Below the pieces are notes generated by a model, which was not told the DNA's origin, searched no databases, and saw nothing but the letters and a program-made list of their open reading frames with translations. From assembly GCF_020177055.1 (NCBI RefSeq), contig NZ_JAIQXT010000005.1, positions 1-64,000 of the forward strand: 64,000 nt of DNA, given 5' to 3'. This document shows positions 7,480 through 16,874 of the stretch, piece after piece. The stretch is from Sphingomonas sp. R647 (GTDB taxonomy: Bacteria > Pseudomonadota > Alphaproteobacteria > Sphingomonadales > Sphingomonadaceae). The first letter of the stretch is position 1, and each line of letters starts with the position of its first letter. The translations under genes were made by a program, and so were the position numbers.

Positions 7480-7561
7480 GCGGCACCTGCCCGCTCCCCC
7501 ACCCGGCCACCCATCGAAGATACCTTGTGGGTGGCCGGGTGGGGGAGCGGGCAGGTGCCGC
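7480..7561. repeat. Long intergenic palindrome, copy 2 (perfect 34-base arms)
   Basis: The left arm (7480-7513) and right arm (7528-7561) are exact reverse complements over 34 bases around a 14-base loop. The central part matches the palindrome at 6374-6456. As RNA it would form a very stable hairpin. It lies between the small unknown gene and the flagellin terminator. Confidence 0.85.
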
Positions 7562-7589
7562 AATTCGGCGAAGCCGAACAGAAGAGCAC

Positions 7590-7632
7590 AAAAAAACGGG
7601 CCGGAACGCTTGCGCGTCCCGACCCGCCTTTG
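7590..7632 (-). terminator. Rho-independent terminator of the flagellin gene
   Basis: Read on the minus strand, a 13-pair stem (two G-T wobbles) with a GCAA tetraloop is followed by seven T residues. It begins about 15 bases after the flagellin stop codon. Confidence 0.85.
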
Positions 7633-7647
7633 TCAGGGTAGATGAAA

Positions 7648-8466
7648 TTAACGGAACAGCGACGTGATCGTCTGCGGCGCCTGGTTGGCAATCGACAGCG
7701 CCTGCACGCCGAGCTGCTGCTTGACCTGCAGTGCCTGGAGCTTGGCCGATTCCTTCGCCAGGTCGGCGTCGACAAGGTTGCCGATGCCGCTCTCGATCAC
7801 GTCCGACAGCTTGCTGACGAACGACTGCTGGCCCTCGATCTTACGCGAGGCAGCGCCCAGGGTGCTCATCTTGGTGTTGATGGCAGTGGCCTGGGTCTCG
7901 AGAGTGCCCACCATCGTCTCTGCCGTGGCGGCCGAGGTGAAGGTGGTGCCGATTGCGGTCACGACCGCAGTGAAGTCCTGGTTCGCAACGTCGAGCGTGT
8001 CAGCGGCCATATCGGTCGACTGAAGCGCGCTCACCGAGCCGCTCGCCGCCTTCAGCAGATTGGTGCCATTGAATTCGCTCGATTCAATGACGGTTTCGAT
8101 CTGCTCCTTGAGCCCATCGAAATCTGCTGCAAGCGAGGTACGGCTTGCGGCGTCCAGACCCGCGTCCGAAGCTTCGATCGCCTTCGCCTTCATCTGATTG
8201 ACGATGTCGGAGATCTGCTCGGCGCCGGCAACCGCGACGTCAACCGTGCTCTTTGCACGGCTGAGCGACGAGCCGACCGACTTCAGGCCGCCCAGATCGC
8301 CGCGAAGCGTCTGTGCAACCGCGAAAGCGGCCGAATCGTCCTTGGTCGACGCGACGTTCATGCCGGTGTTGATGCGGCTCTGGGTCGTGGACAGGGACTT
8401 GTTGGTCTGATTCAGGCTCTGAAGAGCCGCCATCGCGCCAGTGTTCGTGTTAACGGAAAAACCCAT
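7648..8466 (-). CDS. Flagellin
   Basis: A filament subunit of 272 residues, in the short range typical of alphaproteobacterial flagellins. The N-terminal D0/D1 helices (MGFSVNTNTGAMAALQSLNQ, then LSTTQSRINTGMNV) and the C-terminal D1/D0 helices (ending NQAPQTITSLFR) are both clear, with a short variable middle. The ATG at 8466 is preferred over the one at 8472 because AAGGA lies 8 bases before it and only 2 before the other. It is secreted through the flagellar type III apparatus without a cleaved signal. It is a lone flagellin here: no hook, motor or flaF/flbT genes are adjacent. A strong terminator follows, and it is divergent from a chemotaxis receptor. Confidence 0.95.
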   Translation of the reverse strand: MGFSVNTNTGAMAALQSLNQTNKSLSTTQSRINTGMNVASTKDDSAAFAVAQTLRGDLGGLKSVGSSLSRAKSTVDVAVAGAEQISDIVNQMKAKAIEASDAGLDAASRTSLAADFDGLKEQIETVIESSEFNGTNLLKAASGSVSALQSTDMAADTLDVANQDFTAVVTAIGTTFTSAATAETMVGTLETQATAINTKMSTLGAASRKIEGQQSFVSKLSDVIESGIGNLVDADLAKESAKLQALQVKQQLGVQALSIANQAPQTITSLFR

Positions 8467-8770
8467 GATCATATTCCTTCTGGAAAGAGTGGCCGCTTCT
8501 GCAGCCAGGTCCTAGACGCAGGCCCAGCGACGGTTCGCACAGCGCGTCCCGCCCTTGCTTTTTGGGAGGCCGCAGACCGATCCGGTCGCGGCCAGGCAAT
8601 ATTGATGGTTAGCAAGGAATTAAGCTGCGTCCGGGCGCGTTCCGCCGCGCGGTAACAGGGCGATTCCATGTCCTTGTCCGACCGGAACGAGTGCCGCGGG
8701 TCTATAGTGGCTGGACCAGGGAGCGCGCAGTGTCGCGCCCCCGCCCGTGACAACCAAAGGCTCGAACCCG
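8467..8770. other. Divergent intergenic region, flagellin / chemotaxis receptor
   Basis: About 300 bases without a gene, containing the promoters of flagellin (-) and the receptor (+). I looked for sigma-54 (TGGCAC-N5-TTGC) and sigma-28 sites and found no convincing match. The in-frame GTG at 8747 could extend the receptor by 8 residues. Confidence 0.5.
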
Positions 8771-10522
8771 ATGCAGAACTGGCCAATCTGGCGCAAACTT
8801 GCCGCCTCTTTCCTCGTCCTTGTCCTCACCTTTGCCGGTGTGAGCGCGCTGATCGTCAGCGCGATCAGCGGCCTTGAGAAGGCGCAGGCTGAAAAGGCGA
8901 ACGCCCATACCGGCGCGCGCGCCAGCCAGACTTTGCTCTATCTGACCCTGGAACAGATGAACGCCGTGCGCGGCTTCACCATTCTCGGTCAGCCCGCCTT
9001 TTACGAGACCTATGTCGAGAACCGCGACAAAGTGACCGAGGCGGTCGAAGAGATCCGCACCGTTTCGCAGGGGCATGATTTCGGCGGAATGATCGACGAA
9101 TATGCTGCAGCCACCACCGAGTGGCAGAAGGACAAGCTGGAGCCGACGATCGCGCTGGCACGCGACCCCGCGACCCGCGCCGAGGCGCAGGAACTGGCGG
9201 GCAAGAAGCAGCTCAGCCGTATCCGCGACGCGATCAAGGCGCTTGATGCGGCCCAGAAGAACCGCGTTGTGGCAGCCGATACCGAGGAAGCGAATTTGCG
9301 CTCCGCCGTCCATTGGACGCTCGGCCTTGGCATCGCGGTCATGCTGGCGCTTTCGGCTGGCCTTGCCTTCCTGCTCAACCGTTCGATCGCCAAGCCGGTG
9401 GCTGACATGGTCGGCAAGATGGGCCGCCTTGCCGCAGGCGACCATGCCGTCGAGGCCGAGACCGGTGAGCGCCGCGACGAAATTGGCGACATGGGCCGCG
9501 CGCTCCACGTCTTCCGCGACGCCGCGATTGCCAAGGATCAGGCCGAAATCGCCAAGCAGGCCGCCGAGGCCGAGCAGAAGAAGATCGTCGACCTGCTAAG
9601 TGGCGCGCTCAAGCGCCTGTCGGCCGGCGATGTCTCGCACAGCATCGATGCCGATGTAGCGCCAGCCTATCGCGGACTGCGCGACGACTATAACTCCGCC
9701 GTCGCGGGCCTGCGCAACCTGGTCTATGCGGTCAGTCAGAGCGTCGATGCGATCCGCACCGGCACCAATGAAATTGCGAGCGCCACCAACGACCTCGCGC
9801 GCCGCACCGAGAGCAACGCCGCGTCGATCGAGGAAACCGCCGCCGCCGTCACCCAGATCGACGGCAGCGTCCGGGCAAGCTCGGCCGCTGCGGGCGACAC
9901 CGTGACCCGTGCCGACCGCGCCCATGGTGCCGTCGTGTCGGGCCGATCGGTCGCTGAAGAGGCGATGCAGGCGATGACCCGCGTTTCCGACAGCGCCAAG
10001 GGCATCGACGACGTGATCGAGGGCCTCGACAAGATCGCGTTCCAGACCCGCGTTCTCGCCATGAACGCTGCGGTCGAAGCAGGTCGCGCGGGCGAAGCGG
10101 GTCGCGGGTTCGCGGTGGTCGCCGACCTCGTGTCCGCACTCGCCATGCGCGCCGAGGAGGAATCCAAGCAGGCGCGTGAGCAGCTGACGGCGACGCAGGT
10201 CGATATCGAAGGTGCGGTCCAGGCCGTGCGCCGCGTCGACTCCGCGCTGGTCGGGATCGCCACCGATGTGGAGGAGGTGAACAGCCTGCTCGACACGGTT
10301 GCGGAAGGCAGCCGGTCGCAGGCGAATGCCATCAGCGAGGTGTCCGGTGCGATCCAGTCGCTCGACAGCGCCACCCAGCAGAATGCGGCGATGGTCGAGC
10401 AGACCTCCGCTGCGGCGCAGACGCTGAGCACCGAAGCTGATCGCCTCGCCGAGCATGCCAGCGCATTCCAGCCGGTTACGGGCGCACGCCACGCCGCGGC
10501 GCCGCTGCATCTGGCGGCGTAG
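8771..10522 (+). CDS. Methyl-accepting chemotaxis protein
   Basis: A receptor of 583 residues. TM1 is about residues 9-32, a helical periplasmic sensor region runs to about 177, TM2 is about 179-200, and a HAMP linker follows, with a second HAMP-like stretch around 275-330 before the cytoplasmic signalling hairpin. The hairpin tip reads AFQTRVLAMNAAVEAGRAGE, close to the usual FQTNLLALNAAVEAARAGE, so coupling to CheA/CheW is expected. The ligand is unknown. The ATG at 8771 has AAAGG 10 bases upstream. It is divergent from flagellin, which fits co-control of motility genes. No other che genes are in the window. Confidence 0.9.
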   Translation: MQNWPIWRKLAASFLVLVLTFAGVSALIVSAISGLEKAQAEKANAHTGARASQTLLYLTLEQMNAVRGFTILGQPAFYETYVENRDKVTEAVEEIRTVSQGHDFGGMIDEYAAATTEWQKDKLEPTIALARDPATRAEAQELAGKKQLSRIRDAIKALDAAQKNRVVAADTEEANLRSAVHWTLGLGIAVMLALSAGLAFLLNRSIAKPVADMVGKMGRLAAGDHAVEAETGERRDEIGDMGRALHVFRDAAIAKDQAEIAKQAAEAEQKKIVDLLSGALKRLSAGDVSHSIDADVAPAYRGLRDDYNSAVAGLRNLVYAVSQSVDAIRTGTNEIASATNDLARRTESNAASIEETAAAVTQIDGSVRASSAAAGDTVTRADRAHGAVVSGRSVAEEAMQAMTRVSDSAKGIDDVIEGLDKIAFQTRVLAMNAAVEAGRAGEAGRGFAVVADLVSALAMRAEEESKQAREQLTATQVDIEGAVQAVRRVDSALVGIATDVEEVNSLLDTVAEGSRSQANAISEVSGAIQSLDSATQQNAAMVEQTSAAAQTLSTEADRLAEHASAFQPVTGARHAAAPLHLAA

Positions 10523-10560
10523 CCTCAAACCCCTTTCGCGCGTCCTTCCCGGAGCGCGGA

Positions 10561-10629
10561 CGGCCCGCTCTCCGTCCTGCCACCCACTCCCTCGTGGTGG
10601 CGGTCCGGATGGGCGGGCCGAAAGTTTTT
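10561..10629 (+). terminator. Terminator of the chemotaxis receptor
   Basis: A long hairpin with ends CGGCCCGC and GCGGGCCG and an inner CCACC/GGTGG stem, closing around CTCCCTCG. It is followed by AAAG and a run of five T. Confidence 0.65.
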
Positions 10630-10641
10630 GGGCGCGTTAGT

Positions 10642-12315
10642 TTATCGCCCGCCTGAAGCGTCGCTGCTCGCGCGGCGATAGACCTGCTCGCCGCCGACCC
10701 AGGTTTCGATCACCACCGTCGCGCGCAACTCGCTCGGCGAAGCGAGCAGCGGATCGCGGTCCACGACGATGAAGTCCGCGCGCATACCCGGCGCAAGATG
10801 GCCGAACTTGGTCTCTGCAAAGCCGGCATAGGCACCATCGAGCGTGAAGGCGCGCCAGGTGCGTTCGCGGGTGAGCGCTTCCTCCGGTCGCCAGCCGCCA
10901 TAGGGCTGCCCCTGCGCGTCCTGCCGAGTGAAGCCGGTCGCCCAGCCCTCGAACGGATTGGGGCTTTCGACCGGATAGTCCGATCCGAACGCGATCCGCG
11001 TGCCATTGGTCAGCATCGATTTCCACGCATAGGCACCCGCCAGCCGCGCCGCGCCGACGCGCGCCTCGGCCATCGTGCGGTCGCTGCTCTGATGGACCGG
11101 CTGCATCGACGCGATCACGCCGAGCTTGCCGAAGCGGGCGAGGTCTGCGGGATCGATGACCTGGGCATGCTCGATCCGCCAGCGCCGATCGCCCTTATAG
11201 GCGTCGCTGACCTCTGCGATCGCGTCGAGAACCTGGGCATTCGCGCGGTCGCCGATCGCGTGGATCGCGAACTGAAACCCGTCCATCGCGCCGCGCACGA
11301 TCAGGTTGGACAATTGCGCATCGGTGAGGAAGGGCAGCCCGCGATTGCCCGGCGCGTCGCTATACGGGGCCTTGAGCCACGCCCCGCGCGAGCCGAGCGC
11401 GCCATCGGTATAGAGCTTGATCCCGCCCATCCGCAGCTTGTCGCCATACAGCCACGGCGTCGGGCCGCTGCCGCCAATGCGCAGCGCGGTTTCGACGCCG
11501 TCCGAATAAGACATGATCCGCATCCGGAGCAGGCCAAGATCGCCCATGCGGCGATAGGTCAGCCAGTCATCCACGCTGGTACCCATGTCCGCGCTGGCGG
11601 TGACGCCCATCGACAACAGGATTTCCTGCGCCTTGACGAAGGCCGCGTTGCGGTCGCGCGGGGTGGGCTGGGGCAGCGCCTTTTCGATCAATTCCATCGC
11701 CGCGTCGACGAACACGCCGCCGGGCTTGCCCGCGACCAGTTCGATCCGGCCGCCGCTGGGCGACTTGGTTGCCGCGGTGATGCCCGCCGCCTTCAGCGCC
11801 GCGCTATTCGCCCAGCCGGCATGACCGTCGGCGCGGACCAGCCAGGTCGGGGTGTCGCCGGTCGCTGCATCGAGCTCCGCCGCTGTCGGGAAGCGGCCAA
11901 GGCCCCACACTTCCTGGTTCCAGCCGCCACCGGTGATCCAGCGCCGCGTCGCATTCTCGGCGGCGTAGCGGCGGATCGCATCCTGCGCCTCCGCCAGCGA
12001 ACGGGTCGCCGACAGGTCGAGCGCGAGCGCGCGGAAGCCGAGATTCATGACATGGCCGTGCGCATCGACCATGCCGGGGATGACGACCCGCCCCTTGAGG
12101 TCCGCGCGCCAGTCGGGACGCTCGGGACGCTTGTCGCCGCGCTTGAGCAACTTGACGACCTTGCCGTCGGGCGAGAGCACAATGCCCGTGAAACGCACCA
12201 CCTCACCCTGCTCGTCCAGGGTCATGCCATCGACATTGTCGACCAGCGCGTCGGCGAGAGCAGGAACGGGAAGCAACAGCGCGGCGATCAGGGCAAGCGA
12301 GGCGGAAAGGCGCAC
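10642..12315 (-). CDS. Secreted amidohydrolase (family 3, YtcJ-like)
   Basis: A metal-dependent hydrolase of about 557 residues. The GTG at 12315 is chosen because GGAG lies 7 bases upstream and the protein then opens with a clean signal peptide (VRLSASLALIAALLLPVPALA); an ATG at 12366 lacks a ribosome-binding site. The metal motif VDAHGHVMN (HxH) and the late GSDYPVE aspartate are present. Family members cleave amides or N-acyl compounds; the substrate here cannot be read from sequence. It is probably periplasmic. It is divergent from ilvA, and the 140-base gap should hold both promoters. Confidence 0.85.
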   Translation of the reverse strand: MRLSASLALIAALLLPVPALADALVDNVDGMTLDEQGEVVRFTGIVLSPDGKVVKLLKRGDKRPERPDWRADLKGRVVIPGMVDAHGHVMNLGFRALALDLSATRSLAEAQDAIRRYAAENATRRWITGGGWNQEVWGLGRFPTAAELDAATGDTPTWLVRADGHAGWANSAALKAAGITAATKSPSGGRIELVAGKPGGVFVDAAMELIEKALPQPTPRDRNAAFVKAQEILLSMGVTASADMGTSVDDWLTYRRMGDLGLLRMRIMSYSDGVETALRIGGSGPTPWLYGDKLRMGGIKLYTDGALGSRGAWLKAPYSDAPGNRGLPFLTDAQLSNLIVRGAMDGFQFAIHAIGDRANAQVLDAIAEVSDAYKGDRRWRIEHAQVIDPADLARFGKLGVIASMQPVHQSSDRTMAEARVGAARLAGAYAWKSMLTNGTRIAFGSDYPVESPNPFEGWATGFTRQDAQGQPYGGWRPEEALTRERTWRAFTLDGAYAGFAETKFGHLAPGMRADFIVVDRDPLLASPSELRATVVIETWVGGEQVYRRASSDASGGR

Positions 12316-12457
12316 AATGGTCTCCGAAAGCGACGGCCGGGTGGAAACCTGACCTTGGCGGGACATTCGAATAGGCGGTGTTCCCCCGTCGCGCCAGATG
12401 GTCTAGGGCGCGCCCACCGGCCCGGCGGCGTTACCGGGAGCCAGGAAAGTATCGATA

Positions 12458-13702
12458 ATGGCAACTCAGGCTGTGCCCGCACCCACCGACCTCCCCCTCG
12501 CCCTTGCCGATGTGCAGATGGCGGCGGAGCGGATTGGCGGGTCGATCGTGCGCACGCCGACCTTGCACAGCAAGACGCTGTCCGACCTGACCGGCGCGAC
12601 CGTCTATCTCAAGTTCGAGAACCTCCAGTTCACCGCAGCCTATAAGGAGCGCGGGGCGCTCAATACCCTACTGCAGCTCGACGATGTCGCGCGCGCAAAG
12701 GGCGTGATCGCGGCGTCCGCCGGCAACCATGCGCAGGGGCTGGCATATCACGGCAACCGCCTCGGCATCCCGGTCACGATCGTGATGCCCAAGCCGACGC
12801 CAACGGTGAAGGTCACCCAGACCGAGGGGCATCGCGCGAGCGTGATCCTGGAGGGTGAGACCTTCGACGAAGCCTATGCCCATGCGCGCCAGTTGGAGGC
12901 GAAGAACGGCTATACGTTCGTCCATCCGTTCGATGATCCGCGCATCATGGCGGGTCAGGGCACCGTGGCCCTAGAGATGCTGGCCGATGTGCCCGAGATC
13001 GACACGCTGATCGTCCCGATCGGCGGCGGCGGGCTGGCGTCGGGCATGGCGACGGTCGCCAAGGCCGCGGATCGCCCGATCGAGGTGGTCGGGGTCGAGG
13101 CCGAGCTGTTCCCGTCGATGTACAACCGCATCAAGGGCACAGACCTGCCGATCGGCGGCGACACGCTGGCCGAGGGCATCGCGGTTCGCGATCCCGGCGC
13201 GATCACGTCGCGGGTGATCGAGGCGCTGGTCGACGACATCGTGCTGGTCAGCGAGCGCAAGCTGGAGGAATCGGTCAGCCTGTTGCTGCAGATCGAAAAG
13301 ACCGTGGTCGAGGGCGCGGGCGCGGCGGGCCTTGCCGCGCTGCTGTCGAACCCCGAGCGGTTCGCGGGCAAGACGGTCGGCATCGTGCTGTGTGGCGGCA
13401 ATATCGACACGCGGCTGCTCGCCAATGTGTTGCTGCGCGATCTGGCCCGCTCGGGCCGCCTCGCGCGGCTGCGCATCCGGTTGCAGGATCGCCCCGGCGC
13501 GCTGTTCCATGTCAGCCGCATCTTCCACGAACAGGGCGTCAACATCATCGAGGTGTATCACCAGCGCGTGTTCACCTCGCTCCCGGCCAAGGGCCTCATC
13601 ACCGACATCGAGTGCGAGACCCGCGATGGCGCGCATCTCGACCGGCTGATGGCGGCGCTGCGGGCCGCGGGCTATTCGGTGAGCATGGTCGAGCTGGACT
13701 AG
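12458..13702 (+). CDS. ilvA: Threonine ammonia-lyase
   Basis: A PLP enzyme of 414 residues converting threonine to 2-oxobutanoate and ammonia, the first step toward isoleucine. The catalytic lysine is Lys63 in AAYKERGALN; the glycine-rich loop GGGGLASG binds the cofactor phosphate. A single C-terminal ACT domain (about 332-410) marks the short form, which differs from the long biosynthetic enzyme with two ACT-like domains. AGGAAAG lies 8 bases before the ATG. It appears monocistronic. The short form is sometimes catabolic, so its feedback control cannot be predicted. Confidence 0.93.
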   Translation: MATQAVPAPTDLPLALADVQMAAERIGGSIVRTPTLHSKTLSDLTGATVYLKFENLQFTAAYKERGALNTLLQLDDVARAKGVIAASAGNHAQGLAYHGNRLGIPVTIVMPKPTPTVKVTQTEGHRASVILEGETFDEAYAHARQLEAKNGYTFVHPFDDPRIMAGQGTVALEMLADVPEIDTLIVPIGGGGLASGMATVAKAADRPIEVVGVEAELFPSMYNRIKGTDLPIGGDTLAEGIAVRDPGAITSRVIEALVDDIVLVSERKLEESVSLLLQIEKTVVEGAGAAGLAALLSNPERFAGKTVGIVLCGGNIDTRLLANVLLRDLARSGRLARLRIRLQDRPGALFHVSRIFHEQGVNIIEVYHQRVFTSLPAKGLITDIECETRDGAHLDRLMAALRAAGYSVSMVELD

Positions 13703-13745
13703 GCTCGCGTGCGGCTTGGACTCGAGCGACTATGGCAGACCCGCG

Positions 13746-14024
13746 ATGACTAAAGTTCATGGCGTTTACATCTTCCACGGCGCCGGAGCGCGGTTCGCGG
13801 CTGCGGTCTACGAAACTGTAGAGCAAGCGACGGCTGACATAGCGAGACACGGGCTGAGCGGGGTGCTGACTTGGTATCCTGTCGGTAAGACCGTCTATCA
13901 CCATGTTGTCGATGAAGGGCTTTTCGCGGCGAAGGACTACGCCGACGGGAAATTTGTGCAGTCCTTCACGTCCGCATTCCTTGATCACTACCATTTTGCG
14001 GATGGCAAGACGGATTGCTCGTAA
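13746..14024 (+). CDS. DUF7710-type small protein
   Basis: A protein of 92 residues, MTKVHGVYIFHGAGARF at the start. The order VYIFHGAGARF, the helix with EQATADIARHGLSG, TWYPVGKTVY and the closing LDHYHF match what I recall of the DUF7710 family, a small domain found widely in bacteria and of unknown function. No signal or membrane segment is seen. The ATG at 13746 lacks a strong ribosome-binding site, so a start at 13716 is possible. Its base composition is visibly lower in GC than ilvA and bpt on either side, which hints at acquisition. Confidence 0.65.
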   Translation: MTKVHGVYIFHGAGARFAAAVYETVEQATADIARHGLSGVLTWYPVGKTVYHHVVDEGLFAAKDYADGKFVQSFTSAFLDHYHFADGKTDCS

Positions 14025-14337
14025 CGGTGGGCGGGTGGCTCGGGCAGATAAGGCCCGCTGCGCCCCCCATCTCGAACGCTGGTGCAGACCTACACTTGTC
14101 CACAGCGGAGGGACGAAGCGAATCGCGCGCGCGATGAACCGAGTCGCCGCGCCCTCCCCACCGAATCAGTACTACAGTATGACTACGGCTTGACGTGCCT
14201 TGCGGTCGCGCAATCCCGAATAATGACTGTTCCGGCGTTAACCCATTTTCATGGTAAATCGCCTTTTCATCGTGATTTCGCCGCTTCATAAGGATCACGT
14301 TCGACGCACAACGCGTGGTTTGAAAGGGGCGAACGGG
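14025..14337. other. Gene-poor stretch before bpt
   Basis: About 313 bases. Short frames here have no ribosome-binding site and no family resemblance. One TTGTCCACA (around 14096) resembles a DnaA box but stands alone. The promoter of bpt is expected near 14220-14320. Confidence 0.4.
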
Positions 14338-15126
14338 GTGACGGCACTGACGCGCTTTCCACGATTTTTCGTGACCAGCCCTTCGACCTGTCCGTATCTG
14401 CCGGGGCGGCAGGAGCGGAAGATCTTTACCGAGCTGAACGGCCCCCATGCCGGCGAGCTCAACGATGCGCTCGGTCGCATCGGGTTTCGCCGCAGCCAGT
14501 CGGTCGCCTATCGGCCAAGCTGTGTCGGGTGCAACGCGTGCCTCTCGGTCCGGGTCGTCAATGACGAGTTCCGTCCCAACGCCACCCAGCGCAAGCTGAT
14601 CCGTCGCCATTCGGACCTGTCGGTCACCGCGTGCCGCCCCTGGGCGACCGAGGAGCAATATGCGCTGCTGCGCCGCTACCTGTCGGCGCGGCATCCGGGC
14701 GGGGGCATGACGATGATGGATGAGACCGACTATGCCGACATGGTCGAGCAGTCGCCGGTCAGCACCTATGTCATCGAATATCGCGAGCCTGAGGAACTGG
14801 GCGGGGCGCTGGTCGCGGCCTGCATCACCGATCAGCAGGGCGATGGGCTGTCGATGATCTACAGCTTTTTCGCCGCCGACCATCCCGAGCGGCAGGGCCT
14901 CGGCAACCTGATCATCATGGACCATATCGTCCGTGCCCGCAGCGCCGGGCTGCCCTATGTCTATATGGGCTATTGGGTGAAGGGCAGCGACCGGATGGCG
15001 TACAAGACGCGGTACCGGCCGATGGAAGTGCTTGGCCCCAATGGCTGGTCGCGGATGCCGGACGATGCCGACGCCACGGTGACCGAGCCTGCCCCGCAGC
15101 CGGTCAAGCTGCGCGCGTTTGCGTAA
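14338..15126 (+). CDS. bpt: Aspartate/glutamate leucyltransferase (bacterial Ate1 type)
   Basis: A 262-residue enzyme of the N-end-rule pathway that transfers leucine (historically annotated arginine) from tRNA to proteins with N-terminal Asp or Glu, marking them for ClpAP. The N-terminal block [11 protein letters not shown] and the cysteine motif [13 protein letters not shown] are diagnostic, and the C-terminal GNAT-like half ([21 protein letters not shown]) is intact. The GTG at 14338 has AAAGGGG 7 bases upstream and gives the usual length; the open frame extends to 14251 without support. Confidence 0.9.
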   Translation: MTALTRFPRFFVTSPSTCPYLPGRQERKIFTELNGPHAGELNDALGRIGFRRSQSVAYRPSCVGCNACLSVRVVNDEFRPNATQRKLIRRHSDLSVTACRPWATEEQYALLRRYLSARHPGGGMTMMDETDYADMVEQSPVSTYVIEYREPEELGGALVAACITDQQGDGLSMIYSFFAADHPERQGLGNLIIMDHIVRARSAGLPYVYMGYWVKGSDRMAYKTRYRPMEVLGPNGWSRMPDDADATVTEPAPQPVKLRAFA

Positions 15127-15933
15127 TCAGGCGTCGCCGTTCATTCGTTCGACCTGAAGCTCCACTGACAGTTCCTCGACGCCTTCGCCCTGGCGGATGC
15201 CGACGATGGGGGCGGCGCCATTGAAGTCGAGCGCGGTGGCCATGCGGACATAGTTCGCGTCGGGGCTGATCCCGGCCGAGGGATCGAAACCGATCCAGCC
15301 CAGCCGATCGACCCATGCCTCGGCCCAGCCATGCGGGGGGCAGGTTCCCTCGCCGCAATTGCGGTAGCCCGAGACGTAGCGGGCCGGCAGGCCGAGCGCC
15401 GATGCGCCGGCGATGAAGATATGGGCGAGGTCGCGGCAGTCGGGGTCGCCTCCCGCCAGTGCTTCAACCGCGGTCGCGCCGCGGTCCGGGCGGTCGGCGG
15501 CATCGGGGAAACGCTGGCAGAGCGCGAGGTTCCAGCTGTGCAGCTGGGCAAGCACCTCCCCGCTTCCCGCCATGTCGCGCGCCCATTCGGCCAGCGTCGC
15601 GTCGGGGGTCGTGCGGGCGGTGATGCGGCGGAACATCGGCGGCGGGAGCAGCTCGTTGCTGCCGAGGACCAGCCCGTCGGCCTCGGTCGTCAGCACCTGT
15701 CCCGCCACGGTAATCTCGATCCGGTCGATCGGCCCTTCGGCATAGAGCATCGTCACGCGGTTGCCGAAGCCGTCGATCGAATCGCGCAGCCGGACGTCGC
15801 AATCGACGTCGATGCGCCAGTCCACGACGGTCTGATCATGCGTGTCGCCAGGCGTCAGACGCAATGTCTGGACCAGCCGCTGTTGCGGCTCGCTGAAGCG
15901 GTAGCGGGTCTGGTGGTCGATAGCCAAGCGCAT
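15127..15933 (-). CDS. Transglutaminase-like cysteine protease
   Basis: A protein of 268 residues with an N-terminal beta domain that accompanies this family and a C-terminal transglutaminase core. The triad is visible as Cys166 (DPDCRDLAH), His201 (PHGWAEAW) and Asp217 (GFDPSAG). It is the last gene of a three-gene operon with the alpha-E and ATP-grasp proteins; its ATG overlaps the upstream stop as TGATG. This trio is widespread in bacteria and thought to handle an unknown peptide or amide. It is not the missing lasso protease: it is longer than B2 proteins and belongs to this operon. Confidence 0.9.
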   Translation of the reverse strand: MRLAIDHQTRYRFSEPQQRLVQTLRLTPGDTHDQTVVDWRIDVDCDVRLRDSIDGFGNRVTMLYAEGPIDRIEITVAGQVLTTEADGLVLGSNELLPPPMFRRITARTTPDATLAEWARDMAGSGEVLAQLHSWNLALCQRFPDAADRPDRGATAVEALAGGDPDCRDLAHIFIAGASALGLPARYVSGYRNCGEGTCPPHGWAEAWVDRLGWIGFDPSAGISPDANYVRMATALDFNGAAPIVGIRQGEGVEELSVELQVERMNGDA

Positions 15934-16874
15934 CAGATAAACCTGAACTGGCGCGCAATGGCGGCGTCGAGCAGCGCATTTTCGCGGATGAAGGCTTGCA
16001 GATATTCGTGCAGGCCACGGACGATCACTTCATGGGCGCGGGTCTTTTGCATCCGGGCGATGCGGGCGCGGGCCATACGGTCGGCCTCGCCCTGCAACCC
16101 GGTGCGCTTGGCGAGGGCGTTGAGCTGCTCGACCACCTCCTCGACGCATCCGGCGAGGCTGCGGGGCAGTTCGGAGCGGGTGATCAGCAGGTCGATGACG
16201 TTCGATGGCCGCAGCCCATCGCTGTAGAGCCAGCGATAGGCGGTGACCGCCGAGACGGTCTGGAGGATCGTCGTCCACTGGTCGCGGTCAACCAGGCCCC
16301 CTACCCGCTCGCCCTCTGGCAGCAGCAGATGGTACTTGACGTCGAGCAGGCGTGCGGTGTTGTCCGCACGCTCGATCGCGGCGCCGAGCTGGATCAGCAT
16401 CGTCGCCTCATTGCCCATCATGCGGTGGATCGCGCCTTCGAACCCGCGCGCTTCGGCCATCACCCCTTCGACCAAAGCGAGCGTGCTCGCAGCGCCGCCG
16501 GGGCTGACACGCTTAGCGAACAGCAGCCAGAGGCGGTTGATCGCGGTCCATGCTTCGCGGGTCAGCGCGGTGCGGACGGCGCGGCCATTGTTGCGCGCCT
16601 GTTCAAGGCAGCGGACGATCGAGCCGGGGTGGCTCATGTCGAGCGTCAGGAAATGCGCCACCGGCTGCTGGCTGATCGTCTGGTGCGCGGCGGCATAGGC
16701 TTCTTCAGTATAAGTGACGCTGAGCGCGCTGGCCCAGGCCGCCTCCCCCGCCGGACGGGCGGACAGGGCGTCGAGACGGACGGTCGCTTCGACCAGCCGG
16801 GCGATGAAGTCGGCGCGCTCGACATAGCGGCCGAGCCAGTAGAGCGACGACGCGGTGCGGGAGAGCATGCGCAT
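15933..16874 (-). CDS. Alpha-E domain protein
   Basis: A protein of 313 residues from MRMLSRTASSLYWLGRYVERAD, the signature opening of the all-helical alpha-E (DUF403) family. The start at 16874 is fixed by an ATGA overlap with the stop of the ATP-grasp gene. The C-terminus ends AIARQFRFI. Family members always travel with a circularly permuted ATP-grasp enzyme and a transglutaminase-like protease, as here. The biochemical role is unknown; a part in making or breaking a peptide-like bond is the published guess. Confidence 0.9.
   Translation of the reverse strand: MRMLSRTASSLYWLGRYVERADFIARLVEATVRLDALSARPAGEAAWASALSVTYTEEAYAAAHQTISQQPVAHFLTLDMSHPGSIVRCLEQARNNGRAVRTALTREAWTAINRLWLLFAKRVSPGGAASTLALVEGVMAEARGFEGAIHRMMGNEATMLIQLGAAIERADNTARLLDVKYHLLLPEGERVGGLVDRDQWTTILQTVSAVTAYRWLYSDGLRPSNVIDLLITRSELPRSLAGCVEEVVEQLNALAKRTGLQGEADRMARARIARMQKTRAHEVIVRGLHEYLQAFIRENALLDAAIARQFRFI

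Noticed and set aside
15127..15933. Transglutaminase-like protein as the missing lasso B2 protease
   Set aside because: It has the same general fold but is about 268 residues, is more than 10 kb away and is the coupled third gene of the ATP-grasp/alpha-E operon.
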